Shown here piece after piece: positions 42,926 to 54,963 of a DNA stretch of 64,000 nucleotides. The position numbers and the translations under genes were made by a program. A model generated the notes under the pieces. It worked only from the letters and a program-made list of their open reading frames with translations. It made no database searches and was not told the origin of the DNA. The stretch is from positions 165,552,236-165,616,235 of the forward strand of contig NC_080539.1 in NCBI RefSeq assembly GCF_028640845.1, in the 5' to 3' direction. The DNA is from Ahaetulla prasina (Eukaryota; Chordata; Lepidosauria; Squamata; Colubridae). Numbering within the stretch: the stretch's first letter is position 1; each line of letters opens with the position of its first letter.

Positions 42926-44470
42926 CCTAATCTTATTCATAATTAGTTGAATTCTCCTTTGGAATCAAGGCTATATTAACTGTCTGATTCCAGTATTTGA
43001 CTAGAAGGTGAGTTTATGCAAAACATCCCTTCAGTTTTAGTGATCAAATGTATTTTAATACTTTAAACTGAGTTGGACACTTCTAATCAAATCTTCGATG
43101 GCCATTTCCCGAATCAATGGAATCAGAGAGATAATTGCACTCGGAACAAGCACAATTCTTCCTTCTGAACCCTCCAAGGCAGCATTCACTATAACATCTC
43201 AAGGCAGCTATTTCCAAAAGCGAATTCTGTATGATGTGAAGAACAGCTTATTTTGCCCTGCCGACATCTGCAGTCAGATCATTCAGACAGACTTGGATAA
43301 GTGCCCTAAACAGATGGGTTGAGTGAACTATTGATATCTTTATATCTGTCACAGCTGATATGCAGTTAATTCTGCCTTACATTGTTGGTTAAGGTACAGC
43401 TTAGTGAAGCAATTAATCTTACATTTTTTTTACCTTTAGGAAATCAGCAAAAAGCAGCTGTTTTGCTCATTTTGCTAAGTGGGCCCTTATAGCTCATGCT
43501 AAATGTTGCTTGGAAGCTGATTGTAACCTAGTAATCCCCTTATCTTGCTTTTGAGCACTTTTGAGCACTTATCCAAACTTTCTAGAGACTTTGCTGTCTT
43601 TATATTTTGCATGAATGATGGAGAGATGTCTTCTGCAGGACATAGGAATGTAAGTGTTGAAGGTTTATCAAAAGAGGTATGTAACAGAATTATAGAGGAA
43701 GTAGCTCACCTATGTTGATAAAGGCTACATAGTTTGGGTTTTGTTTTTTAATGGAAACAGAAAGAAGATCCTGGATTCATAATTGTTTGTAAGAATATTA
43801 GTTTAATAAGGTAGTGTCCACAGAATGGTGGGGTTCCCTGGCATTGCCTCAAGAAGTAAGCAGATGAAAATGGGATGGGTAATATCAACCTGGAACAGTC
43901 ATATTTGTCCCTGTTTATCTTGATCTATTGTTGGATGCAAGTGAAATGGGAAATGACTCTGATTGGACTCAGCAGATACAAATTCAATAAAATAAATAAG
44001 GGCAGCAAAATACTCTAGAGAAGTATGTGTCTATTTTAATCTCTGAGGAGCCTTTCAAATTGGCCAGTTGCAGGTAAAGGGCAGCTGCCTGGCCCCACCT
44101 AATCCTGCTGATTGATAGGACTGGGGCCTTAGCACCACTGATATTTTCTTTGCATAGCATCCTACATCAGCTACAAACCTTTTGTGTAAGTAACTGTGTT
44201 AGTAATTAATATATCCCAAACAGTTAAGAATTTAGTGGCACTTTAAAATATAATGCATTATGGTGTAAGCTTTTCTACTACAGTACATTCCACTTCATCA
44301 GATGCATAAGTGCAATCTTGCGGGAACAAGAGTGTGTTGCTATAGCTAATAGTGACAAAGCCATTCTAGATCCTCCTTTACTTGACATACTAACTTTCTA
44401 AGCATATATAAGTGTTTATTTTGGTACAAGAACCTATTCACTGATGTGAAGGCCTTGCATTTTGAAAACT
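42926..44470. other. unassigned DNA, about 1.5 kb
   Basis: 43080-43340 is complex unique-looking sequence with a 74-codon frame lacking recognisable motifs. 44170-44330 contains CACTTCATCAGATGCATAAG, a phrase common in dispersed vertebrate repeats. No gene. Confidence 0.4.
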
Positions 44471-44478
44471 ATCTAAAG

Positions 44479-44599
44479 GAGGGGTGTCACGCTGTCATCA
44501 TGTGACATACCATGACTTCCCCCCCCTTCAGTAAGCCGGGTGTGGGCGTGGCTAGTGTGTGATGCATCTGGCCCATGGGCCGCAAGTTTGACAACCCTG
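44479..44599 (+). mobile_element. hAT-type MITE-2 copy
   Basis: Starts GAGGGGTGTCACGCTG and ends CAAGTTTGACAACCCTG, with a perfect 8-bp duplication ATCTAAAG (44471-44478 and 44600-44607). The interior includes GTGACATACCATGACTTCC and GCCGGGTGTGGGCGTGG. Confidence 0.92.
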
Positions 44600-44607
44600 A
44601 TCTAAAG

Positions 44608-44923
44608 GCTCCTTGTCACATTTGATGTATTTTACTATGTGTAGGACAGGTTTCTTCTACATTATACCACAGTTTTTCTGTCACCACAGCCTCTGGAGCT
44701 GCAATGGAATAGCCACACTTCTCCTTTCTCTTTGGTATCTTATTGCAAAGAAACCCACTTTATTATCAGACTGTCGTGGCAGGAAATATTCTGATGTATA
44801 GGTACTTGTTCTTCACTCTTTTTCTCTCCTCATGTCTTTCCTTCATTTCCTGCACACAATGACAGCTGGGAAGGTTTGCACAGATATTTTGTACACCTGT
44901 ATGCATATCCCTTTAAAAGAAGG
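44608..44923. other. unassigned spacer
   Basis: AT-rich, nothing recognised. Confidence 0.4.
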
Positions 44924-44931
44924 GTGCAGCC

Positions 44932-45304
44932 CAGTGATGAAATCCATTTTTTTTTACTACTGGTTCTGTGGGCATGGCTTGATGAGTGTAATGTGGCTTG
45001 GTGGCTTGATGGGTGTGGTCTGGCTTGGTGGCCTTGGCTTGGTGGGTGTGGCAGGGGGAGGATACTGCAAAATCTTCATTCCCACCCCACTCCAGGGGAA
45101 GGATACTGCAAAATCCCCAGTTCCTCCCTACTCCTGGGGGAAGGATATTGCAAAATCTCCATTACCACCCCACTCTGGGGCCAGCCAGGGGTGGTATTTG
45201 CTGGTTCTCCGAATTACTCAAAATTTCCATTACCGGTTGTCTGAACTGCTCAAAATTTCCAGAATTCTCCAGAACCTGTCGAAACCTGCTGGATTTCACC
45301 CCTG
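44932..45304 (+). mobile_element. hAT-type MITE-1 copy with three internal repeats
   Basis: Ends CAGTGATGAAATCCATT and GGATTTCACCCCTG, with a perfect 8-bp duplication GTGCAGCC (44924-44931 and 45305-45312). Three GGATACTGCAAAATC-type units and several GGCTTGGTGGGTGT words. Confidence 0.95.
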
Positions 45305-45312
45305 GTGCAGCC

Positions 45313-47193
45313 CTGAATTTCATTCCTTTGGCTTAGCCCTCTACAGACAGTAATATAATATTAATATTTCTGTATTTAAAATAAAAAGGGAAAGGGGTAA
45401 AAAAGGTTTTCTTTCATGACATCAGCCTTGCTGCATTTCATAACAATGAAAGAGAATAGAATTTGCAATGAAAACCTTAAGGATTCATGGGCTTAGAGAA
45501 AGTAGCTTAATGTTAAAATGAAGTTATCCCTGGATAGCAATTGTTAATATTGTTTTTTAGGTTATTACTACTTCGTCCACTTTATCATACAATTTTATCA
45601 TATAGAAAAATGATACACAGAAGAAGGCATAAAGGAAGTAGACCACTTGTCTGAAGTCCAAAACTCTAAAGGTGACAAGCTTTGTAGAAGTGAGACATGA
45701 AACTTGTCTTGAATAGTTCAGTTCTGAAATTTGGTTCTTATATAAGATGGATTTATTTGTGCTCCTTCCACGATATTCCATTCTATATTTCCACAAATTT
45801 TTTTTTAATAATCACTCAGGCACTGCAGCCACTTAGAATTCTTAGCTGTCAATAGCTTACTTTTGAGTATCCTACTTTGTTGAGTTGGCTTTTCCCTTAT
45901 CAATGTTTGGTACATCTGCAAACCTTGAGTTTTTTCTGACTGAACTTGTAGATATTTTCTTCTTCAGCATTGGTGGTCCTGTCTACAAAAGATGTATACA
46001 TCAAAGAATCAGTTGGGTGTTATACATTGAACATATAAATCAGCCTTGAGAGTCTGCTAAAAGACCATTTTGTTGAAGATATCTTATTCCTAAAGGTAGT
46101 TCAACCTAAATAAACTGTTCGATCTTAATAGTCTTTGAAGCTGATTTTCCATCATCTCTTCCTTGGAATTTTAGGTGGGCTAATTCCTTTTAAAATTTGT
46201 CTTTAAGTACATTACAAAGGATCTGATTAAATATTTGACATTTTTTTTAACTTAAAAACATAATTAACATCTAAGCTAGCTGAACCAGGACCGTATTGGT
46301 GGCCTTTTTAGCTACAAGTGAGCTTTTCTAAACTTGGGTGGTTAAGATAAGGTTAAATTTTGGATCCCAAATAGATGAGAGTGGTTCCACAAAGATAGAA
46401 TCAGAATGTCAAAGGATACAGATTCCTTCATTTTCTTTCTATTAAGATATCTTTCCACACCTATTCTCTTTGAATTAATGCCCTATTCCACTTCCTTCAG
46501 GTCTATTAAGCCATTTGAAAGCAGTCATCAGTCTACATAGCAAGTTCCAAAATGGGAAACTGTTACTCCAGGTTGATGAACAGTTATTAGTTAGCATGGC
46601 CAAGGAGAAAGGATACTAGTATAGCAACATAGAGGTCCAGAGTGCCACATCTTTGATAAAATCTGGGTTATCTATCTTGCAGATGCATTTGAAATAAAAG
46701 GACTCTTGGTGGATGGTAGAAGAACCGTCCTTGTTTGAATGCTCAGGCCAACTCTTTCTCTCTTGAATGCCAGTGGGGTATTGAGGTGTCAGACAAGGAA
46801 CAGGAAGGCCCAGCTTCAAACCAAACATTGCCTTGTTAATTCAATGGGGTTTTGGGTTAATCTCTCTCTTTCTTGAACCAACCTACCTCACAGAGTTCTG
46901 GGGAAAAAAATAAGACTTGTTCTGTGATTAGATATCAGTGATTACTCAATAAAAATATACTAAATGTCAATAAATATGAAAGTATTCAGTGTATAAAACT
47001 CCCATTATTTAGGATATTGGTAGATAGACACTACATTAAAAAGTTGAAAAGCAAATTAGTAATAAATAGTTAAAATCCAGAAGTTAAAAATACTTATCAT
47101 TTATTCTGATAATATTAAACCAGCTAAAATTACTGGAGGTAGGACTGATGGGGATTTGATCTTGACTCAGGCTTTTCCAGTTTAATATTATCT
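45313..47193. other. unassigned AT-rich DNA, about 1.9 kb
   Basis: No recognised repeat. The minus-strand 70-codon frame at 46616-46828 has no motif I can place. It may be single-copy DNA. Confidence 0.4.
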
Positions 47194-47204
47194 AAATTAG
47201 ATAT

Positions 47205-47558
47205 TAAGGTGGCTCAGGGGTTAGGACGTCAAGCTTGTCGATCGAAAGGTTGGCAGCTCAGTGGTTCGAATCCTAGTGCTGCTGTGTAACGGGGTGAGCT
47301 CCCATTACTTGTCCCAGCTTCTGCCAACCTAGCAGTTTCGAAAGCACGTAAAAATGCAAGTAGAAAAAATAGGGACCACCTCTGGTGGAAAGGTAACAGC
47401 GTTCCGTGCGCCTTTGGCATTGAGTCATGCTGGCCACATGACCATGGAGACGTCTTCGGACAGCACTGGCTCTTCGGCTTTGAAACGGAGATGAGCACCG
47501 CCCCCTAGAGTCGGCAACAACTAGCACATATGTGCGAGGGAAACCTTTACCTTTACCT
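47205..47558 (+). mobile_element. Sauria SINE, nearly full length
   Basis: Head AAGGTGGCTCAGGGGTTAGG, B box GGTTCGAATCC, body and CTTTACCTTTACCT tail. Perfect 11-bp duplication AAATTAGATAT (47194-47204 and 47559-47569). It lacks only the first few head bases. One of the best preserved copies. Confidence 0.95.
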
Positions 47559-47569
47559 AAATTAGATAT

Positions 47570-48953
47570 ATAATTGTATTATTGTAATTTAAAATCAGCG
47601 ATGTGATACTTTTCAAAAGTTTCAAAAAGTTTCAACTGAGAACTATTGGGAAAACTTTGTTTTCAGCTAAGTAAGTTGTTGAATATACTGATTATTTATT
47701 AAATAGCTCCTGTAGCTAGTTCTAGCACTGATGATTCTTGAATAATAAATAAAGCTACATATGTAATGCAATCTTTTGAATGAGCTTTCCCACTTCTGGC
47801 ACCCTCTAGATATGTTAGACTACAATTTCCATCATCCCCGCTTATCTTTGCAATGATATCCAAAAGGTAATTCTAATTAAGTTCAGTGGAGCTTCTTTGG
47901 AGATAAAGAATCACAGCCCTAAGAGGTGATGCTTTAAAACAAATCTTCTGAACGTTCAAGACAATCTCCCTTAATACCCTACAGTGTTTTCCATAAAAGA
48001 GCCAATGTATTATGATTCAGGAATTATATTCCTTTATAATTATAATTAAAGGCAAAGTTAGGCTTCTTCATCAATGCCTTTCTGAAATTAAACACGTTCT
48101 CTGATTGCTTCATCACGAAAAGGCAATCAACTTGAGTGGAAGGTAGAATTAAAAAAAGAAAAGGAAAATTTTGCCTCAACAAATCACAGGTTGCCGTGGT
48201 CTCCGGCATAGCAGCAGGTTTGCCATGCCGATCTGAAGATCGTCTTCTAAGTCATAAACTGGCTCATTTGGATTTTTCCCCCTGCAGAATGCCTCCTGCA
48301 CAATGTGAAACGATCCTATGAGAAATTAATAATTCAGATTCCCATTTTAAAGCAGCCTGTCAGAATAATGGAAGAAGGGAAAGGATTAACATTAATGGCT
48401 GTAGCTGTAGCTTGGCTATGGAGGTAGACAAGAATTATCTAGGATTAAAAAATAAAATAAAATTGAAGGATGATTAGATGATAACAGAGATGCAGTGAAA
48501 AATTCTCTTTACTCTCACCTGGCAGTTGTCTAGATTTGTTTAGCCAAGATCTGGTGGGCCTAATTAATGGCTCTCTTCCTCATAGTCAGTCAGAATGCTC
48601 TCCTCTGATTCTTGAGCTGGCAGAAAAGAATGCAATCATGGCATTTGTTGGCCCATTCTGGATTTCTATTCTGCATAGTAATGAGGCCAGCGGATGGTGC
48701 TGCCCTTACTTCGTTATTGTCGACCGAGTTAAGCAAATGAATTGGTGGATCTCCTTGTCTTCACTTCTTCTCTCACAGAGCATCACCTGATAGAGGGTAA
48801 ACAATCATCAATCATTCTCCTTAACAGTCAAGAGTATTTTAAATGGATGCTTAGAAGAATGGATGTATCCACTTGCCAAAGTGTCCAATTAAAAGGTAGT
48901 AGGAAAGAAGCTGTCCCCATGCTCCTTGTAATCTAGGCACCTATTACCTGTCA
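47570..48953. other. unassigned, partly complex unique DNA
   Basis: 47790-47850 has a scrap of a dispersed element (TGTTAGACTACAATTTCC). 48060-48400 is low-repeat and could be conserved non-coding DNA. No gene evident. Confidence 0.4.
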
Positions 48954-48958
48954 CTTGG

Positions 48959-49579
48959 TGTTGTGACCTAGGGTCACTTAGGCATAAAAGATACACTTAT
49001 TCTTAAAATAACCCTATTTTATTATAACAGCTGGGAATTACTTCATTCCCAGCTTAGTCCAAATTAATTCCAAAGCAAGTCCTTCAGAAAAAGCCCTTCG
49101 GCCTTATCACAAACCTTTGTCTTCTTTGGCACCCTGCCAAAGGCTTTTCTTGGCAAAGTCCCACAAAGTTCAGAAACAAGAGATGCCGACTAGAAACCAA
49201 TGTAGCAACGTTGCTTTCCTGCAAAGAGCCCAAGAGCCTTTGCTGCTCTTTTAAGCCTTGATGATTGGGAGGGGCCAATCATCTCCTGGCCTTACTCCTG
49301 AGTCATCCTTTTTGCTTTAGCTGCTCTTGCCTTCTGGCAGCTCTGCATATGTGTGCACTAGGAACAGGCTCCTCCTGTTCCTCTGCCACTCTGCTGTCTG
49401 CCTCTGGAGGATCCGGAGTCCGCGCATCGCTCTCAGATGGCCCTGGCACCATCTCTGCCTCCAATGCAGAGCCCTCATCCAGGCCTTCCCTGGACTCCAG
49501 GATTGTCCCATTGTCCTCCCCAGCCTCCTCACTGTCCGACTCTGCTACCAGCTCCGCAGGCTGCTGGTGGACCACAACA
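48959..49579 (-). mobile_element. solo LTR, family LTR-B copy 4
   Basis: On the minus strand it starts TGTTGTGGTCC; the left edge on the plus strand reads TGTTGTGACC. Perfect 5-bp duplication CTTGG (48954-48958 and 49580-49584). The acidic frame is open for roughly 90 codons on the minus strand (within 49303-49579), containing GPSESDARTPDPPEAD and the AARRQEQLKQKG tail. The overlapping frames in other phases are shadows that recur in other copies simply because the DNA is conserved. Confidence 0.95.
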
Positions 49580-49584
49580 CTTGG

Positions 49585-50182
49585 GCTGTTTGTGAACATG
49601 AGCAAAGTACTCTTATAAACTCACATTCAAAAATAACCTGGCTGACAGAAAATAGATGCACACGAGAGATTGCAAGGAGATTGCTCCTAGGAGCATTAAC
49701 CACTGAGAGCAAAATTTGTAGTGCTGGTACGCAGGACTCTGGAAATAATAGAAGTGATAAAACCAGTAAAAACACACTACACAAAATACCGTTAACAGCA
49801 GAGTGGAAAACTAGCAATGCACCAAAGGGTAGCGGTACTAACAACTGAAGGAACCTAGCCTGCTTTCTAGCATGATTTCAAAAGACCTCTAAAGTCCATA
49901 TCTACAAGGAGCTCATCTTAGAATGCTGAAAGCAATGGATATGGAAAATTCCTTCACGAAAGCCAGATGTCCAAACTTTCCTGCAGTCCAAACAAAACTA
50001 TCTGGGAAGGCTAGTATCTAGGGACCAGAGGGGAGGGGGCATGCTTGTAGCAGCCTGATGTGGCTAATTGGAGCTGAACAGAACTCAACCTCTAAAGCAA
50101 GGGAATCGAACTTTGTCAACTTTAAGACATGCTCTGGAAGTGGTCCACAAGTCTTGAAAGTTGCCAAGGTTGGGCATCCTTG
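49585..50182. other. unassigned DNA
   Basis: 50060-50180 has phrases (CTTTGTCAACTTTAAGACATG; AAAGTTGCCAAGGTTGGGCATCC) from one arm of the fold-back MITE family, inside otherwise unique sequence. Confidence 0.4.
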
Positions 50183-50190
50183 CTCTAGAG

Positions 50191-50521
50191 CAGGGGTGTC
50201 AAACTTGATTTCATTGAGGGCTGCATCAGAGCTGTGTTTGACCTTGGGAGGCTGGGGTGGGCGTGGTGAGCTCGACATTCCTTGTATTGGGGGCGCTGAC
50301 AGTGCCCTGAGCACTCTGCCAGCAAAAATGGGTTCCCGAGCTCCGTTTTTGGCTGTGACAGCCTCCTGCAACCCTCTGCCAATAAAAACGGAGCTTGGGA
50401 GGGCCACATGTGATCCTCCTGAGCACCTTTTTCACTGGCAGAGGCACTGCGGCCTGGTCCTTCACTGTTGGCAGGGTGGCCCCGTGGGCCAGATCTAAGC
50501 ACCTTGAGTTTGGCACCCCTG
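50191..50521 (+). mobile_element. hAT-type MITE-2 relative, 331 bp
   Basis: Starts CAGGGGTGTCAAACTTG and ends GAGTTTGGCACCCCTG. The 8-bp duplication has one mismatch (CTCTAGAG at 50183-50190; CTCTAAAG at 50522-50529). The interior is longer and GC-richer than other MITE-2 copies, with GGGAGGCTGGGGTGGGC and two CCGTTTTTGGC/AACGGAGC-type words. Confidence 0.88.
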
Positions 50522-50529
50522 CTCTAAAG

Positions 50530-51313
50530 CCTCAACCAGTAATGATTGGTGTGTTGTGCTAGGAAAAGAGGAAAGCACTCATTTCAAAGTGAACCAACGT
50601 GGTATGACTTTAAGCTGCTTCAGTTATGGGGTGAGGCTATGGCTGAAAGAAGCTTGATTGGAGTCCCTGAGGCACTGTGCCTTATTTTTTATGGCTGCTT
50701 CTTTCCTTCCAAGAGCTGATGAGGCTCCATGAAGCAAAGTCACACTGATTTATACTGCTCCATGAAGCTAAGTCACTGATTCATACAGCCCTAATGAGAG
50801 TCAAGAGATAGAATGCGAAAGAGTCAGCACCAAAATCAGAAGTCCAATTTGCTAACTCAGAATGAATCTGCCTCCGCGGAAGGATATGTTCAGTTTCTCT
50901 CCGATTCTATTCAAGTAGCTGACATCCCTTCTTTTCCAAACTTCTCTCTGCATTTACCTAAACTGAATTTCCTGGTCTAATTTATGGAATGAATGGCATA
51001 AGAACTATTCAGTACAGTTCTCATTTTTTTCCCTCCATCCTAGTTTTGAAATTCACGTAGAACACCAGTGGTCTTTTATTTCCCTAGAATTTTTTCATCG
51101 TGTGTCCATGCAAATGGGTATATTGATGAAATTCTAAAGCAAATTAATAAAGGCATATTGGTACGATCCTTTATTTCAGGATTATTTTGACATGATATTA
51201 ATCAGTTCAGAGAAGCATATTTACTTAAATAAAATAGCATACAGAAATCAACTGAAACATGAAAACAGGAAAATCTCCTCATTCCTTTTTTGTGTGTGCT
51301 TGGAGCTGCTTCA
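50530..51313. other. unassigned DNA
   Basis: Nothing recognised. A partial direct repeat (GATGAGGCTCCATGAAGCAA, CTCCATGAAGCTAAGTCACTG) lies at 50715-50780. Confidence 0.4.
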
Positions 51314-51318
51314 TGTAC

Positions 51319-51711
51319 TGTCAGGGTTCCAAGTAACACCCCCAACGAAAGAAAACTCTGAGGCTTGAAGTTCCTCAATGTTCCATTTTATTAGAGATGT
51401 CATATTGGCACATCTGGGAAAACTCGAATCTGAAAGTTTTCAGGTTTTCCCCACCCAAAGGGAAATCCAAGCTCCTGCCCAGCACCCACATGTTCGTCAT
51501 ATGGTCCAATCAAAGCACCGTCCCAACTGGAGATGCCTCCCAGTTCCAGCCCTCCAGGTGCAGGGCAAGATGTCCTTGACTCTCTGAGAAAGGAATGTTA
51601 TTATGACTATATATCACCCCTACTCCATAAAATCCCCCCTCCCAGTTTCCCATGGTAGTAAGTGTGGCAGGCCTGAAGCTCCAATGAAAAAGATGGCTTC
51701 CAGGCCTGACA
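51319..51711 (-). mobile_element. solo LTR, family LTR-C
   Basis: Ends TGTCAGGG and GGCCTGACA form short inverted repeats (TG...CA). The flanks TGTAC (51314-51318) and CGTAC (51712-51716) match at 4 of 5 positions. On the minus strand there is a TATA-like GATATATAGTC near 51605-51615 and an AATAAA near 51391, the spacing of an LTR. It has no acidic frame and is not related to LTR-A or LTR-B. Confidence 0.75.
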
Positions 51712-51739
51712 CGTACTTCAGTGGTTTTAGATGGACTTA

Positions 51740-51877
51740 AGTGGAAATTTGAAACTTCACATAAGAAAATGTGCATTGTACCTTGCAATGTCTGAACATT
51801 CTTGTTCTTTTTTTTGAGGGGGGTCCATCTAAGATGGGACAGGGAATTATTTGATGATCCACACAGTCATTCTCAGA
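51740..51877 (+). repeat. segment A, duplicated at 61854-61988
   Basis: From AGTGGAAATTTGAAAC to TCATTCTCAGA the two segments are the same except that homopolymers are shorter in the downstream copy (T8 to T6, G6 to G5). This one lies in ordinary flanking DNA beside LTR-C. Confidence 0.92.
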
Positions 51878-52612
51878 TTTACTCACTGCTGTAGAAGCAT
51901 CACCCGCTTGAAGCAAAGCAATAACCTTGTAAAAAAGCACCAGGAAGACCATGGCTGATAACGCCAGTAGTGCAATATACACAAGGAAACAATTTATGAC
52001 TATTCATTCCACTTGGCTGGAGATAATGTTTGTGAGGCGATTCACAGGAGTTCCTGCTGTGGCATTCATTGACTCATACAGGCTGAATATTTACAAGCTT
52101 TCATTGACTCATAGAGGTTGAATATTTACAGGCTTTCTGTGTAAACCTGGTGGGGTAAATAAATGTCTTTGTGATCCTGCGTCTCTCATCCACCATGACT
52201 AAACCCCTCCCCCCACCGGCTGATTCACCAACCCAAGATGGCTGCTATCAGCAGCTGTCAGATGTAATCACGACGGATATTTTAAGATTTGGCCATTAAT
52301 GAAGGAGTAGGATGCAGCTGCTTATGATGTAACAGGAAAGCAAAGAATGCAACACTTTGTGCACATAAACAATGGTGACTACTAACAGTATGGATCTGTT
52401 TTGACCAAACTTTAAACCATGAGGCAGATCAGAAGGGCTTGGTTTGATTTCATTCTGAGTCAAGGCCTCAATTCGAGGATGTTTTTTCCTAGGAATAAGG
52501 CTTTCTTCTTCGCCTTCACAGGAGAGTTGTATTCTTCATCAAGGCTCTGAGAAAGGGCCTCATCCTTTTCCATTTGATATCATGGCTAGGAAGCAACTAC
52601 AGGCGCATAAGG
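51878..52612. other. unassigned DNA
   Basis: Includes a local direct repeat (CATTGACTCATACAGGCTGAA and CATTGACTCATAGAGGTTGAA near 52068-52125). No gene. Confidence 0.4.
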
Positions 52613-52620
52613 GCCTAGAG

Positions 52621-52753
52621 CAGGGATGTTAAACTCATGGCCTGTGGGCTAGAAGCATCATGTGCTGGCCACGTCCACCCTCGTTTTAGCAAAGGGGGGA
52701 AAAAGTCACAATATGTCACGTGATGTCATGATGCTGCACATTTGACACCTCTG
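52621..52753 (+). mobile_element. hAT-type MITE-2 copy, source of the 138-bp array
   Basis: Starts CAGGGATGTTAAACTCATGG and ends CATTTGACACCTCTG, with a perfect 8-bp duplication GCCTAGAG (52613-52620 and 52754-52761). 133 bp. The terminal array repeats this element together with this same duplication; the only change seen is a shorter G/A run (G6A5 here, G4A4 in the array). Confidence 0.95.
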
Positions 52754-52761
52754 GCCTAGAG

Positions 52762-54029
52762 CAATCCCTATTAGTACATCCAGCTTTCTGCAGCTGATCT
52801 TGCCTATCTCTTGATTCAGATACTCTAATTTAGAGAGAGAAAAAATGAAAGAATATAAGCTCAAATTTATTTTCTTGGTATGATACAACCATGTAATGAC
52901 CAGTTGTGACCAAACCAAAAGTTAAAAGATAGGGCAGATTAAGAATTGAAGATAACCATTGAGGATCATCCAAGTTTTTAAGTCTCCTACCCTTTTTTTT
53001 TTTGATTCCTTCAGTGTTTTTCCTCACCTTGAGTTTGAGTCACCATTTATCAAGGAAGAAGCTTTTATCGATGTCTTTAATTATCTTCCCTTTGTAATTT
53101 TCTCTTGTGAGAAGACCTTTCCTCAATTAGCAAGTGCCTCAACAATGTGATTTGACTAGTGCCTGTCTTATTTCTTCTTTTACATTACTCACCCTTTGAA
53201 ACTTTATTGCAATCACAATACAAATGCAGAATGGTTTTCATTCAGAGCACTCATTTTAATGAAACTTAGCACACTTACCAGCATTCACAATTCTTGAACT
53301 TTCCTGAAAATCTGAGAGGATTTGTAGCTTTCCTCCTGTGGTAATCATGGGAGAACCAAGCCCTTGTTTTTATGAATTTCTTCTGATTTGTTCTAGTTAG
53401 ATAATCGTATCAGCATGGTCTTTGCTCAGTTTTAGTACCACTCAGAAATTTTACATCCAAATGTCTTAAATATACAGCATATATCTTCTTCTTAGTCATT
53501 TAGCCCAACAGAAGCTTCTCTTACATAACTCATTTACCCACAACTAAATACTGATGTAGCTACAGTAATGTTGCTCTTGTTCAACACAACATAAACAAAA
53601 CAAAATTTTATTATAAATAAAATTGTGCTTTCCAAAACATAGGCTATTTTTTCATGGGTCTAGTCTGTCATAGTAGAAGTTCATTTTGGTGGATTATGGA
53701 ATTTCCACAGGAATGAAAACATTGAAGGATAGAATTAAAGTATAGCTTGGGAAAACTTACTACCTTATCTACCCTGTCTGCTTAACAGGTAAATATATCT
53801 AGTAAGCTTAATACCACTGAGAAAAATAGCAGCCTTAGGATGCTTTTGCATATCTCCCAGAATTGCTACTATTGCATACTTAATGAGTTGCAGAATATGT
53901 CACCATATAGCTGTTACCTGACTGGTTTTGTTCTGCAAAAAAAAAAAAAAATCATTTCCTTTTACATTTTCCAAATTACTACATACAGTTACCACTGTAG
54001 GAATTTAGCACCCACCCCCCTCCTAGAAG
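52762..54029. other. unassigned AT-rich DNA
   Basis: No recognised element. T10 run near 52991 and A14 run near 53937-53950. Confidence 0.4.
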
Positions 54030-54562
54030 AATGAAATATTCTAGGAAATATTTTAAAAAGCAGAATATTATACCTTCCTGGATGAGAAAAGGAGAAACAT
54101 GCTCTTGGAAAGCGGCCCCCACCTTTGTTAATAGCCCCAGAAAGACAAAAGACATCTTATCTACAACACAGAAGACCTTCAGCTCCAGGGAGATGGGATT
54201 AAGACATGGTCCTCAGGACATGATAGGATTAGCCTCTACCCATCTCACCACATGGCACCTGGGAAGATTACATCAGCCAGCAAGGCTCAGGCAAGCTTGA
54301 GGGACAACCTACAATGTTAGCTAAGACCCCCACCCCCTGGGAGTCTGACAACCAATCAGGATACTCTTCCTGTGCCCCAGAAAGTTCAAAGCTCAGAAAA
54401 AGCATAAAACCAGGGAGCACACAGGATCTCAGCCCTTTTCTGTTCAGGATCTCAAGCCATGTGATCCTGGCCACCATTAAACCATCTTTCCAAGCAGCCT
54501 CCATGTTTCCAGTGTCTTTGTCCCCACTTGGAACTGAACCCAGATGGATATTTCTTCCAACA
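54030..54562 (+). mobile_element. possible LTR (gammaretrovirus-like layout)
   Basis: CCAAT box in GACAACCAATCAGG near 54347, TATA-like GCATAAAACCAGGG near 54402, ATTAAA poly(A)-type signal near 54476, and a possible 3' end CTTCCAACA at 54562. That order and spacing match an LTR. I could not find matching TG start and target duplication, so the limits and class are uncertain. Confidence 0.35.
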
Positions 54563-54852
54563 CCACTAAATGTTACCCAAGGTCATGAGGTCCCAGTGAT
54601 ATATTATGGGAGACTAAGTCAACAACTAACACCAATGAAGGTGTTTGCTTCTGTTATTTCACTAAGTCATCTCATATGCAGCTTTCTAGCATGAAGAAGT
54701 AATTGCCTTCTTAGGGTCAGTAACTGTGCTGCCTTTGTTCAACTGCAACAAAGCACTTCCTGTCATTGATAATCAGCTTCTCACATTGCCATGCAGGAAA
54801 TCTGGCCTATTCCTCCATGGCAGACTATTTAATTCAATAGTACTTAATGTAG
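54563..54852. other. unassigned spacer
   Basis: Nothing recognised. Confidence 0.4.
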
Positions 54853-54932
<80 letters not shown>

Positions 54933-54963
54933 AGGAGAGAGAGAGAGAAAGAGAGGAGACAGG
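54853..54963 (+). repeat. (GT)n-(GA)n compound microsatellite
   Basis: About 42 bases of GT then about 38 of GA, decaying into mixed GA/GGA. It forms the left flank of the L2-type LINE; GA-rich DNA also flanks the right side. Confidence 0.95.

Noticed and set aside
51313..51716. Shared target duplication TGTAC between LTR-C and LTR-B copy 3 as evidence of a target preference
   Set aside because: Two cases with 5-bp words, one imperfect, are too few; the other LTRs use unrelated words.
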